Source: Streptomyces asiaticus (GTDB taxonomy: Bacteria; Actinomycetota; Actinomycetes; Streptomycetales; Streptomycetaceae). From it: a stretch of 64,000 bases of DNA. The notes below the pieces were generated by a model. It had not been told where the DNA came from. It did no database searches and saw only the letters and a list, made by a program, of their open reading frames with translations. The first letter of the stretch is position 1. Each line of letters opens with the position of its first letter. The DNA lies in the NCBI RefSeq assembly GCF_018138715.1, contig NZ_JAGSHX010000003.1, forward strand, positions 53,990 to 117,989. Reading direction: 5' to 3'. Below are positions 50,787 to 59,091 of this stretch, in pieces. The position numbers and the translations under genes were made by a program.

Positions 50787-51518
50787 TCACCCGGCCTGCT
50801 CGGACCGGTCGGTTTCACCGGCCGTGCCGAGCACATGCAGCCCGGTGTCGATGAGCCGAGCCGCACGCATGACATCTGCGGTGACGGCCTGGTGAAGCCG
50901 CTCGGGAGCGACGTCGCGCCCGAGGTGGCGGCGCAGGGCTTGGAACTGGACGGACCACAGGCCAAGGAGGGCGATCGCGGCGATCTGCGGTTCGGGGTCG
51001 TCCTGGCTCAGGCCAGCGCGCGAGGCAAGAATCTCGGCGGCCTCGGCGACCAGCCGGTCAGTCATGTCCCGCTGATAGGCCCGCAAAGACGGGGTGGACC
51101 TGACCAGCCTCCCGAAGCGCATGAGCACGACCTTCGCCTCGACAGCGTCGGCCTGCGCGGCGAGCCAGGAGGTGATGTCCTTCAGCTCCTGGTCGAGGAT
51201 CGCCAGCGCCGCCTCGACCGGTGCCAGGCCCGGGTCAGCGAGAGTCTGGCGCAGCGAGTTCATGGTGGCCTCGCCCAAATCCAGGACCAAGGACTCCTTG
51301 GTCGGGAAGTAGTTGAACACCGTCTTCTCCGAGACTCCGCACGCCTGCGCGATCTCCGCCACGCGCACAGCCTCGAAGCCGCGCTCCAGGAACATCGCGG
51401 TCGCTGTATCAGACAGCTGCTGACGCATCAGCCGCTTCTTGCGCTCCCGAAGGCCTTCGTCCGCGGATTCCTGGCTCCTTGGGCGGAGCGTCGACCAGTC
51501 CACAGTGCGCATGCTCAT
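50787..51518 (-). CDS. TetR-family regulator
   Basis: A 243-residue protein with the helix-turn-helix SDTATAMFLERGFEAVRVAE and IAQACGVSEKTVFNYFPTKE, preceded by a basic tail of about 30 residues. The C-terminal domain contains WLAAQADAVEAKVVLMRFGR and LLGLWSVQFQALRRHLGRDV. It is divergent from an SRPBCC gene; the 110-bp gap contains two ACTG/CAGT palindromes. Either of two nearby ATGs (51518 or 51512) could be the start. Confidence 0.9.
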   Translation of the reverse strand: MSMRTVDWSTLRPRSQESADEGLRERKKRLMRQQLSDTATAMFLERGFEAVRVAEIAQACGVSEKTVFNYFPTKESLVLDLGEATMNSLRQTLADPGLAPVEAALAILDQELKDITSWLAAQADAVEAKVVLMRFGRLVRSTPSLRAYQRDMTDRLVAEAAEILASRAGLSQDDPEPQIAAIALLGLWSVQFQALRRHLGRDVAPERLHQAVTADVMRAARLIDTGLHVLGTAGETDRSEQAG

Positions 51519-51550
51519 GCCTCAGATAGTAATCCAGCCCCTGGAAAAAT

Positions 51551-51583
51551 ACTGCTACAGTAAGTTTTCAGTGACTGTACAGT
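51551..51583. promoter_or_regulatory. Paired palindromes in the TetR/SRPBCC gap
   Basis: ACTGCTACAGT (51551-51561) and ACTGTACAGT (51574-51583), both with ACTG/CAGT arms and centres about 22 bp apart, i.e. two helical turns. Likely the TetR operator. Confidence 0.6.
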
Positions 51584-51628
51584 ACGCTACGCGATGGGTT
51601 TCCCGTCGCCCACCCGGAAGGGTCCCTC

Positions 51629-52108
51629 ATGAGTGAGATCCACATCGTCCGCGACTACCCCCACCGGCCGGAAATGGTGTGGCGCGCGGTCACCGACCCT
51701 CAGCTGGTCCCGCTGTGGACGGCGACCGGCGCCGGCGCCCGCCCTGAGGGCTTCGCGCCCGTCGTTGGCACCAAGTTCGCCTTCGTGGCCAAGCCTCGGC
51801 CCGGATGGAGCGGCGTCGTCTCCTGTGAGGTTCTGGAGGTGCGCAAGCCGGAACTATTGCGGTTTTCTTGGCAGGATGAGAGCGGAGGTGCGGTGACCGA
51901 GGTCGCCTACCGGATTCAGGCGTGGGGCGAAGGCACGCGCTTCATCTACGACCACACGGGCTTCACCGGTGTCGGCGGCCTGTTCATGTCCAAGTTTCTC
52001 GGCAGCGTCCGCACCAAGATGCTCACGAAGGGCCTGCCCGCAGTGCTGGACGACCTCGATGATCAGGGTTCGCTGCGCCCGGACAGTTCTCTGCGCCCAC
52101 ATGAATAG
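51629..52108 (+). CDS. SRPBCC (AHSA1/START-like) domain protein
   Basis: The 159-residue protein starts MSEIHIVRDYPHRPEMVWRA, with LVPLWTATGAGARPEGFAPV, GFFRFSW-like ELLRFSWQDESGGAVTEVAY and TRFIYDHTGFTG. This is the helix-grip fold of the AHSA1 family, which binds hydrophobic ligands. AAGGGT precedes the ATG. The gene is divergent from a TetR regulator and probably repressed by it. Ligand unknown. Confidence 0.88.
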   Translation: MSEIHIVRDYPHRPEMVWRAVTDPQLVPLWTATGAGARPEGFAPVVGTKFAFVAKPRPGWSGVVSCEVLEVRKPELLRFSWQDESGGAVTEVAYRIQAWGEGTRFIYDHTGFTGVGGLFMSKFLGSVRTKMLTKGLPAVLDDLDDQGSLRPDSSLRPHE

Positions 52109-52154
52109 GTCGTCAGGTACGGCGGCGCCGCTGGTGCCGGTGGTACGCCCCTGA

Positions 52155-52296
52155 GTGCCCGCCGCGACACTGAGCATGGCTCCGGGCTGGGAACCCAACG
52201 CTGGGTCGTGGAGCGCGCGTTCGCCCACGTGCACTGGTTTCGACGCCTGCGGGTGGCTCATTGGCGCGTGGCACTGCGCATCAGTTCCTCGAGGTC
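52155..52296 (+). mobile_element. IS5-type transposase C-terminal remnant
   Basis: The frame reads ARRDTEHGSGLGTQRWVVER followed by AFAHVHWFRRLRVAHWRVAL, the third-catalytic-residue region of IS5-type transposases (Glu in VVERAF). Nothing upstream or downstream of it belongs to the element. Confidence 0.75.
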
Positions 52297-52299
52297 GCG

Positions 52300-52487
52300 T
52301 TCGCCTGCCGGGGTCTGCGCCCCGTTGCGCAGCCCTCGGCCACGAGACCATCGTGATCAGCGACCACGGCGGTGCTCCTGCGGCGGCCCTGATCCCCGTC
52401 GGCGAACTCGCGGAACTGCGGCGCCTGCAGGAGGAAGCCGACATTGCTGAAGCCGACCACCGCAAAGCCGAGGGCGCGGGCCGGTAG
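52300..52487 (+). pseudogene. Possible Phd/YefM-type antitoxin fragment
   Basis: The frame reads LGHETIVISDHGGAPAAALI, PVGELAELRRLQEEADIAEA. This resembles the middle and C-terminal part of Phd/YefM antitoxins, which repress their operon and neutralise a toxin. The N-terminus is replaced by the IS5 remnant and no toxin gene is seen downstream. Confidence 0.45.
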
Positions 52488-53364
52488 TGACGCATGACGC
52501 ATTCATGGCCGATTTGGAGGCCGGTGACGCGCGGGCAGCCGCTTCGTGACCCATGCGATGGTGCGGCAGCATCAGGCCACTGCGCGCTCGGGTGGCTGCC
52601 CCAACTCGACCTGCAGAGCGCCAAGGAATGCGCTGCCGCAGTGCGCTCGACGATGTTTCTCCGCCCACGTAGACCCTCCAGGCGTAGGCCACGACGGGAC
52701 TTCCCCGCCGGGCCAGCCGGGGCCGACGATCCGCGGCCGATGGGCTGGCCGACGCGTGTCGTTGACGTGATCCAAGGGTCGGGCCAGACGGTCGGGTAGT
52801 TGCTGCGGCTGATCTCCGGCCAAGTCAGGCACCAGAAGCACCGAGTTTCAGCAAACGTAGGCGATGAACGAGTCTCGGCGTCCTCGACATGCAGGTGCCA
52901 GCTATCGAACAGCCAGAACGACCGGCCGATGAACGTCATCGCCTGCAACTGGTCCACCGCAACTAACCTCGCCCTTTCGGTCGGCGGTGAGGCCATCGCG
53001 GACCTGACCGTGCTGCGGGACCAGACAGGGATATTCGGTCCGGTCGCCGGTATGGGGCAGGCAGCGCGAGGAGCGACCCGCGATACACCTATGAGCAGCC
53101 CCACCGGAATGCCTGGTGCGGCCACGCTTGGCCCGGGTGCCTTCGTCGTTCTCCGGCAGCAGTTCGTGGCCGAGGGCCCAGCAGACGTCCTTCAAAAACG
53201 CCGTCATGAGCAGCCCTCAAGGAGGCGAACAGGCCGTGCCGCAGGTCACGCGAACCTCACGCAGCGGCCACAGTCGGCAGCAGTCCATGGTCAGCACCCT
53301 GTCACGCTCGCGCGCAACGCCCTATTCGGGTGGCCTGCGGGGGCAGCCCACATGTGTCGCGGAC
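52488..53364. other. Debris with an IS1380-like transposase fragment
   Basis: At about 52940-53040 on the plus strand the frame reads STATNLALSVGGEAIADLTV, LRDQTGIFGPVA, which follows the N-terminal part of IS1380-type transposases. The rest of this 877-bp stretch shows only short unassignable fragments on both strands (for example minus-strand AVTAFLKDVCWALGHELLPE). Confidence 0.5.
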
Positions 53365-54408
53365 TCACCCCGCCTCGATCGCCCGCATCAGGAGTGGAAA
53401 CGCCTTCTCGAGCTCACGCGCCCAGTAGGGCCACGTGTGCGAGCCAGCGCAGGTCTCGAAGGTCACGTCGAGACCAATGCGGGTCGCCCGCTTGACAAAC
53501 TCCTGGTTTTGCCGCAATTGGACAGCTTCGTATCGGACGGAGATGTCAGAAGGATCGGTTCCGGGCGGATCCAACGGTCCGATCCGCCCGTTACCGCAGG
53601 ACACGAACAACTTCGTGCCACGCAGGTCCTTTACGAGATCTGCCGGGTTGTGCGCCGCCCAGATGGCGTGCTGTGCCGTTGGATCGCCGAAGAGGCTGAG
53701 CGCGTCGTACCCGTTAGGCGCGAGATGTGTCTGCAATAGCCACATCGCGAACGGGTCGGAGGAGACTGGCTCGGCGGTCGGGTGGAGCGTGTCCAGCGTG
53801 CCGCTGAAGGACGCTGCGGCACGGAAGAAACCGGGATGGCGAGCCGCGTACGACATCGCGCCGAAGCCCCCCATGGACAGACCCGCGATCGCGCGCCGGT
53901 CTGCGGCGTGGAGCCCCCGCGCGAGGATCTGTGAGAGCTCCACCAAGTGGAACGTCTCCCAGCCCGGCTTGCTACCCGCACCGCGGGCCCACCAGTCCGT
54001 GTAGAAGCCGAGCGCTCCGCCATCCGGCATGACGACCAGCACGTCGCGCTTGCGGACCAGGCGCGCGACGTCGCTGTGCCGCGCCCAGTCCGTGTAGTCG
54101 CCGTAACCGCCATGGAGAAGGTAGAGCACCGGCCATGAGGCGCCGGCCCGCGAGCCGAACCGATTCGGAAGGATGATGCGCACCGACGCGGTGTGGCCGA
54201 GCGCAACCGAATCGATCGTGATGTCCACCGTGCGCGGGTCAAGGAAGTTCTGCGCGATCACGCTCGCACCGCTGTCGGCCTGGACTCCGATGAGGTCCGG
54301 GTTTCGCTCATCTCCGCCGCTCGCCACAGCGACACCCTGCGACGTCGTCACGGCCACTCCGGCCGTCGAAGCAACCCCGAAGAAACGCCTTCGATTGAGT
54401 GTCGTCAT
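53365..54408 (-). CDS. Tat-exported esterase (antigen 85 / FrmB-like alpha/beta hydrolase)
   Basis: The 347-residue protein begins MTTLNRRRFFGVASTAGVAV, a twin-arginine signal. The esterase domain has VRIILPNRFGSRAGASWPVL, YLLHGGYGDYTDWARHSDVA, the nucleophile Ser178 in IAGLSMGGFGAMSYAARHPG, and the late His in GSHTWPYWARELEKAF. This is the putative esterase family (PF00756), which includes mycolyltransferases and S-formylglutathione hydrolases. In Streptomyces it is probably a secreted acyl esterase. It stands alone. Confidence 0.9.
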   Translation of the reverse strand: MTTLNRRRFFGVASTAGVAVTTSQGVAVASGGDERNPDLIGVQADSGASVIAQNFLDPRTVDITIDSVALGHTASVRIILPNRFGSRAGASWPVLYLLHGGYGDYTDWARHSDVARLVRKRDVLVVMPDGGALGFYTDWWARGAGSKPGWETFHLVELSQILARGLHAADRRAIAGLSMGGFGAMSYAARHPGFFRAAASFSGTLDTLHPTAEPVSSDPFAMWLLQTHLAPNGYDALSLFGDPTAQHAIWAAHNPADLVKDLRGTKLFVSCGNGRIGPLDPPGTDPSDISVRYEAVQLRQNQEFVKRATRIGLDVTFETCAGSHTWPYWARELEKAFPLLMRAIEAG

Positions 54409-54902
54409 TGACCTCTCCTCATGCGAAGCGGATCGCCACCCCGTCGTGCGGCACCGCGGCGACAGGAAGTCGAAGTGAATTCAATTTGCTGCCCCGCTTC
54501 GTACATGTCAAGAGTGACCCAAGGCGAGATCGACGAAGCCCTGGCCGCATCGAGGCCGGACAGGAAGGGCACCGGCTGCCGCGGATCCCCCGACGGCCCG
54601 GCCCCGGCGAGGCAATCGCATAGCCACGTCTGCACTGCCGCGTGACACCGGCAGGACAAGCGGCCGCCGACACTGACCGGCGCGGGCGATGGGCGGCGCG
54701 GAGGCGCCGGCAGGGGCTGGTGCGGCACGGATCGGAGCCGCGACCGCCAACACACAGCCCCGATTGCGAACCGGTATGTCTCGTCTCGATTCATGCGGCC
54801 TCGGGACCATGCCGTCCGCACCCGAGTTGGTCCGGCCCGGCCGCAACATCACGAAACCGCACCGAAACACCAGTCGGGCGCTGCCCTCTTCGCGCGGCGG
54901 AC
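54409..54902. other. No recognisable gene
   Basis: Upstream region of the esterase gene and downstream of the TetR gene; frames here show no family resemblance. Confidence 0.45.
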
Positions 54903-55475
54903 TCAGTGGACCGTCGGGGCTGGCGGCGCGACCGCCTCGCACAGCTCAGCGGCCGCCTGGGCGACGAGCTCGGAGAGCGTCGCCTCCGGCTCGGCCAGCC
55001 AGCGGGACGTGGCGCGCCGGGAAATCGCAATCGCCACGTCGATGATGAAGCGTGCCGCGCCGGGCTCGACGCCCCGGCGCTCGAGCGCCCGCGCCAGCGC
55101 GTCGGCGATGTCGGCGAGCTTGATCAGATCGCGCTCGGCCAATGCCGGGTTGGCGGCGATCACTTTGATACGGCGCAGCAGAAACTCACGCGGGCGAAAG
55201 ATCTCATCTGCGGTCCCCAGCGCGGTCAGCAGCGCCTCGAACGGCGTGAGGCTCGGGTCGGCCGCCTCGACCCGGGCGACGAGGTGGGCCTCGAGCTCTT
55301 TGTCGGCGAAGAGCACTTCCCGTTTGTCGGGGAAGTAGCGGTAGAAGGAGCGCTCGGTCAGACCGGCGGTGCGCGCGATCTGTGCGACCGAGGTGCGCTC
55401 GAACCCCTGTGTCTCGAACAGGTCGAGCGCCGCGCGCTCGAGCCGGCCCTGTGCGTCGGACTCCCATCGTGGCAT
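54903..55475 (-). CDS. TetR-family regulator
   Basis: A 190-residue protein: RLERAALDLFETQGFERTSV, AQIARTAGLTERSFYRYFPD as DNA-binding domain, then a C-terminal domain with REFLLRRIKVIAANPALAER. It is divergent from a medium-chain dehydrogenase gene; the 83-bp gap contains two copies of a 20-bp palindrome. The arrangement points to repression of both genes. Confidence 0.9.
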   Translation of the reverse strand: MPRWESDAQGRLERAALDLFETQGFERTSVAQIARTAGLTERSFYRYFPDKREVLFADKELEAHLVARVEAADPSLTPFEALLTALGTADEIFRPREFLLRRIKVIAANPALAERDLIKLADIADALARALERRGVEPGAARFIIDVAIAISRRATSRWLAEPEATLSELVAQAAAELCEAVAPPAPTVH

Positions 55476-55487
55476 GCCGACCAGGAT

Positions 55488-55507
55488 ATGACAGCAGACG
55501 CTGTCGT
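55488..55507. promoter_or_regulatory. TetR operator 1
   Basis: ATGACAGCAGACGCTGTCGT, a near-perfect palindrome with arms ATGACAGC and GCTGTCGT, 13 bp upstream of the TetR start. Confidence 0.8.
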
Positions 55508-55523
55508 CACGGTGCTACCTTCA

Positions 55524-55543
55524 ATGACAACAGATGCTGTCAT
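55524..55543. promoter_or_regulatory. TetR operator 2
   Basis: ATGACAACAGATGCTGTCAT, with arms ATGACA and TGTCAT; 36 bp from operator 1 and 16 bp before the dehydrogenase ATG. Confidence 0.8.
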
Positions 55544-55558
55544 CGGCAGGAGATCGTC

Positions 55559-56512
55559 ATGAAGGCTCTTCAGTTCGACCGATTCGGATCCCCGGACGTG
55601 ATCGTGCTCCGCGACGTCCCGAAGCCGGAGCCGGGGCCCGGTCGGATCCGGATCGCTATGCGGGCGTGCGGCCTGACCCCGGCCGACTGGGCGGTGGTCG
55701 ACGGCCTCTTGGCCGACCAGCTGCCGCGGCTGCCGCGCGGGCTCGGCGTCGAGGTCGCGGGCACCGTCGACGCGCTCGGTGAGGGCGCCATCGGCGTCGA
55801 GATCGGCGACCGTGTGTTCGGCCCGGCGACCTTCGACGGCCCGACGGCCGGGGCCGCCGAGTATGCGCTGATGTCGGCCTGGGCGCGCATTCCCGAGGGT
55901 GTCACCGTCGAGCAGGCCGCCGCGCTGCCGGTGGCGGCCGAGACGGCGTGGCACGCCCTCGACGACCTCGGCGTCCGGCCGGGCGAGCTGTTGCTCGTCC
56001 ACGGCGCGGGCACCACCGTGGGTGAGGCGGCGGTGCGCCTCGCGCTGCACCGGGGCGTCCGGGTGGTCGCCACCGCCGGGCCGACCCGGGCCGCCGCCCT
56101 GGAAGAGATCGGCGCCCACGTGACCGGCTACGGCGACGGCATGGCCGAACGCGTCGCCGCACTGGCCGGAGGCCGCGTCGACCGCGCCCTGGACACAGCC
56201 CCGACCGGCGGCCGGATCGACCGCGCCGACCAGGCCAGCCCGGCCGGCGGCTCGCTGCCGGCCCTGATCGGGCTGACCGGGGACCCCGACCGTGTTCTCA
56301 CCGTCTCGGACTTCGCCGCCGCGGCCGAGCTGGGCACCCGGATCACCCAAATCGATCTGCGCTACGACCGGATGGATGAGTTCGCCCGGCTGGCCGGCGA
56401 AGGCGTCCTGGCCGTATCGGTCGCCCGCACCTACACGCTCGACCAGATCAAGGAGGCCGCCGAGCTCAGCCAGTCCCGCCGATCCGGCGGCAAGCTCATA
56501 CTCGTCCTGTGA
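55559..56512 (+). CDS. Zinc-independent MDR / quinone-oxidoreductase-like dehydrogenase
   Basis: The 317-residue protein starts MKALQFDRFGSPDVIVLRDV with a GroES-like domain (GLTPADWAVVDGLLADQLPR, GVEVAGTVDALGEGA) and the nucleotide motif LLVHGAGTTVGEAAVRLALH. No zinc ligands of alcohol dehydrogenases are evident, so it fits the NADPH quinone oxidoreductase branch. It reduces quinones or activated double bonds. GGCAGGAG precedes the ATG. Control by the divergent TetR protein is likely from the paired operators. Confidence 0.9.
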   Translation: MKALQFDRFGSPDVIVLRDVPKPEPGPGRIRIAMRACGLTPADWAVVDGLLADQLPRLPRGLGVEVAGTVDALGEGAIGVEIGDRVFGPATFDGPTAGAAEYALMSAWARIPEGVTVEQAAALPVAAETAWHALDDLGVRPGELLLVHGAGTTVGEAAVRLALHRGVRVVATAGPTRAAALEEIGAHVTGYGDGMAERVAALAGGRVDRALDTAPTGGRIDRADQASPAGGSLPALIGLTGDPDRVLTVSDFAAAAELGTRITQIDLRYDRMDEFARLAGEGVLAVSVARTYTLDQIKEAAELSQSRRSGGKLILVL

Positions 56513-56929
56513 TCGCCTTGCCGACCTGGCCGGACGAGAGTGTTCGACAGCGGTCCGAGCAGATAGGCGCGGGCAGTCGCTCACGGTTCCACCCGCCCGA
56601 ACCCGCCCGCGATCCGGGCCATGGCCTGGTCTGACATGGCCCGCCAACGGACAGGGTTTTACGCCAAAGCCCGCGGCCACCCACGATCTTCAGAAGTCCG
56701 CACAACCTCCTATGATCACGCGGTGGCCGTACCCGTTCCCTGAATCCCTACAAGATCGCGAAGTCACACTGGAGTATCAGGGCGTGTCTCTCCGATCGGG
56801 TGACTCATGCGCCGACGGCGCCGCCCTTGACCTCGGCCACAGCCCACGCGTGGTCAGCCGCGGCCGAGCAGCGGCTCGGCCGTCGGCAAGGTCGCTGCGA
56901 GCGTGAGAGCTCCCAGCGGTGTAGGAGTC

Positions 56930-57128
56930 CGTCGAGTATCAGCACGATGGTGAAGAGTGGGCACCGCTCGTGCGGGCGCCTCCGGCAGTCCGGGGGCTGC
57001 CGCCCGGCCTAGGTCTGCCGCTGGCGAGGCTGCTGCGTACCGACCGGCAATGGGGCGCGGTCAATCTGCTATTGGCCGGGCTGCTCGTCGCCTCGATCGC
57101 GGCCTCGATCGTGCTGATATGGATCTAG
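56930..57128 (+). pseudogene. C-terminal membrane-anchor fragment, with empty spacer from 56513
   Basis: The frame ending at the TAG at 57126-57128 reads EEWAPLVRAPPAVRGLPPGL, LGLPLARLLRTDRQWGAVNL and a C-terminal helix LLAGLLVASIAASIVLIWI. It looks like the tail-anchored end of a membrane protein, but no start codon or upstream part is present. The preceding 56513-56930 holds no recognisable gene. Confidence 0.35.
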
Positions 57129-57130
57129 CC

Positions 57131-57542
57131 CGCAGAGACGGTCGGAGTCCGGATTCGCCCTCGTCCAATCCCACGTATGTGCCGTTGTGTGCTCACCGGC
57201 CGCTTCGATCCGTACGAAGCGTCCTCGGACCTGCCCTGCGTGTCCGGGGCGCCACCATTGATCGGCAGCTGGCGAGCGTACCGAGATGCTCGCCACTGCC
57301 TGGGAAATTGCGCCTGCATGGTCAGGCATTCCAGGGGCCCGCCGCTGCGCCTCGGTGACTTCCTGACCGGGCGCCAGGCCAAGGCGGGGCAGTCCCCGGC
57401 CCATCCAACGCCCGGCCGGAACACCGGCTTCCTCCTGCGCCTTGCGGAGCCGCATGCGAGCCGGGCGGCGGCCGTCGCCGACGACGACCTGACGCGGGTG
57501 ATAGCGGTGCATCTGCCCAGCGGTGGTCAGCTCGATATCCAT
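57131..57542 (-). pseudogene. MobF-type (TrwC/TraA) relaxase N-terminal remnant
   Basis: From the ATG at 57542: MDIELTTAGQMHRYHPRQVV, VGDGRRPARMRLRKAQEEAG, VPAGRWMGRGLPRLGLAPGQ and EVTEAQ. This follows the start of the relaxases on actinobacterial conjugative plasmids, where an early tyrosine nicks DNA; here the MHRYHPRQ region keeps one tyrosine. After EVTEAQ the frame degrades and the histidine triad, second domain and helicase part are missing. It is a relic of an integrated plasmid. Confidence 0.7.
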
Positions 57543-57831
57543 CACGCAGGCCACACCACACGGACCTGACCTGCACGAATGGACCGATCAGCGTTCCCTC
57601 CCGCCAGGCGGGAGCAGCGGCCCGATTCTCTTCCCATGTGCCCGCCGGACGGGAAGCTCCTCCGGCCGGACAGCCAGTGTCGTCGCTCTCCGGCGGCACC
57701 ACCCGTCACCCCACCAAAGACCCCCGCCTGCACCACCCTGAGCACCCACCAACAACTGCCAAAGAGCCACGGACAACTACGAGACATCTCGAGGCGCGAA
57801 GGGCGGCCGTGCCTGCTGTCCGGGGGATGGC

Positions 57832-57864
57832 GAACCCCGGCGCGAGCCGAACGCACCGGGGTTC
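57832..57864. terminator. Terminator hairpin of the small secreted protein gene
   Basis: GAACCCCGG (57832-57840) pairs with CCGGGGTTC (57856-57864), 11 bp after the stop codon on the minus strand. The 57543-57831 stretch holds no recognisable gene. Confidence 0.65.
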
Positions 57865-57874
57865 AACGACAGGC

Positions 57875-58237
57875 TCAGTACCGCGTGGGGAACAGCTGGA
57901 GGCTGGCCCTATTGCCGGAGACCGACTTCACCCAGATCTTCAGGTTGTTGAACTTGACGGTGCCGCCCGGGCTGGTGCTGCCGCTGAGGCTGCCGCCGGC
58001 GGCCGACATCTTCACGGACCGGGAGCTTACGCTCGTGATCTTCAACTTCCCGAACCCGAATGTGCGGCTGTCGACCGTGATGGTCTTGGGCGCCGACACG
58101 GTGGTCTTGCACCGCCCGTCGTAGCAGGGCCCGTTGGCAGCAGACGCCGCCGGCGTCATCAGGCCGAACGCGAGTGTGCCCCCCATGGCCAGCGTCACGG
58201 CGGTCGTCGCGGCCCGTCGGCGCATACCGGTACTCAT
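57875..58237 (-). CDS. Small secreted protein of unknown function
   Basis: A 120-residue protein starting MSTGMRRRAATTAVTLAMGG with a signal peptide ending near ASAA. The mature part has one pair of cysteines close together (GPCYDGRCKTTVSAPK) and then alternating beta-type segments (ITVDSRTFGFGKLKITSVSS, GGTVKFNNLKIWVKSVSG). GGAGG lies nine bases before the ATG. It resembles lipoprotein-free secreted Streptomyces hypotheticals, perhaps a small beta-sandwich, but no function is known to me. Confidence 0.8.
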   Translation of the reverse strand: MSTGMRRRAATTAVTLAMGGTLAFGLMTPAASAANGPCYDGRCKTTVSAPKTITVDSRTFGFGKLKITSVSSRSVKMSAAGGSLSGSTSPGGTVKFNNLKIWVKSVSGNRASLQLFPTRY

Positions 58238-59091
58238 CTGTTGGACCTCCTGTGTTCAAGGGGGAATCTTGCTCGACTTTCCTATCCCGCCGGGCCCGGG
58301 ACCCCTCCCGGAGAGACATCCGAGCGCCGACGTGGTCAACGCCGCGCGACGCCTCACACCGGCGCCGTATGCCGTATGCCGTATGCCGTCCAAGAAGTGC
58401 AGGTCAAGGTCGCTGAGGACGGGATCGCCTGACGCACGTATCGGTTCCACCGCCGTCTCCCCAAGCAGCCAGGCCTCAGCGGCCACTCACCACGACGCCG
58501 AAGAGCACCGGGCCCACTGGGAGCAGTGGCGCGTGGCCGCATGCAGGCGGCGGCGACCGAACACGCCAAGTCGGCCGGACTGAACAGGTTCGGGGTGGAG
58601 CAGGCAGTGAGGAAGGCCGCACGGCAGCCAGACGAGGCTGCCGGGGCTCAGCAGCGCAGGGCCGTATCCGGCGAGCAGGCGTCTTCCGTGTCAGGTCTGC
58701 GTGTGTTGCTGAAGCGGTGGCTACATACGGGGACGCTTCACTGTTCCCGTAGCTCTGACGGCGGGAGCCGCCCGGCCGAGGACAGGGCAGCTCCCGCTGC
58801 GGAAAGTGAGGAGCTTACGCGGCAAATCGGGCTGCGATGGCCTTGGCCTTGGACTCCGCGGCGTCGAGTGCGTGCCGGCGGGAGGCTTCGTAGAGGAGAA
58901 TCAGCACGAGCGATCGCGAACCGCTCCAATGCGGCCTCCGCTTCCCGCAACTCGGCCTGAGGCGATGGTGGGTGGCAGGACGCGGACGTGGATGAAGTAG
59001 ACGCGGACGCTGGAGATTTCGGTGTATGGGGGCCATGCGTCGAGGGCGCCGTCGGTGGAGTAGTTCGAGGAGCTTGCCAGTGATGTTGTAG
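58238..59091. other. Spacer before the second P450 copy; no gene seen
   Basis: An 854-bp stretch. A short tandem repeat CCGTATG occurs near 58368-58386. The end (59061-59091) resembles 16502-16537 near the first P450 copy. The minus frame near 58980-59080 reads WPPYTEISSVRVYFIHVRVL, a possible relic. No intact gene. Confidence 0.4.

Noticed and set aside
50033..50965. A single 310-codon minus-strand gene
   Set aside because: Only its last part is protein-like; the P-loop lies in another frame, so it is a frameshifted relic.
52300..52800. Complete toxin-antitoxin pair
   Set aside because: Only a Phd-like fragment without its DNA-binding N-terminus is seen and no toxin frame follows.
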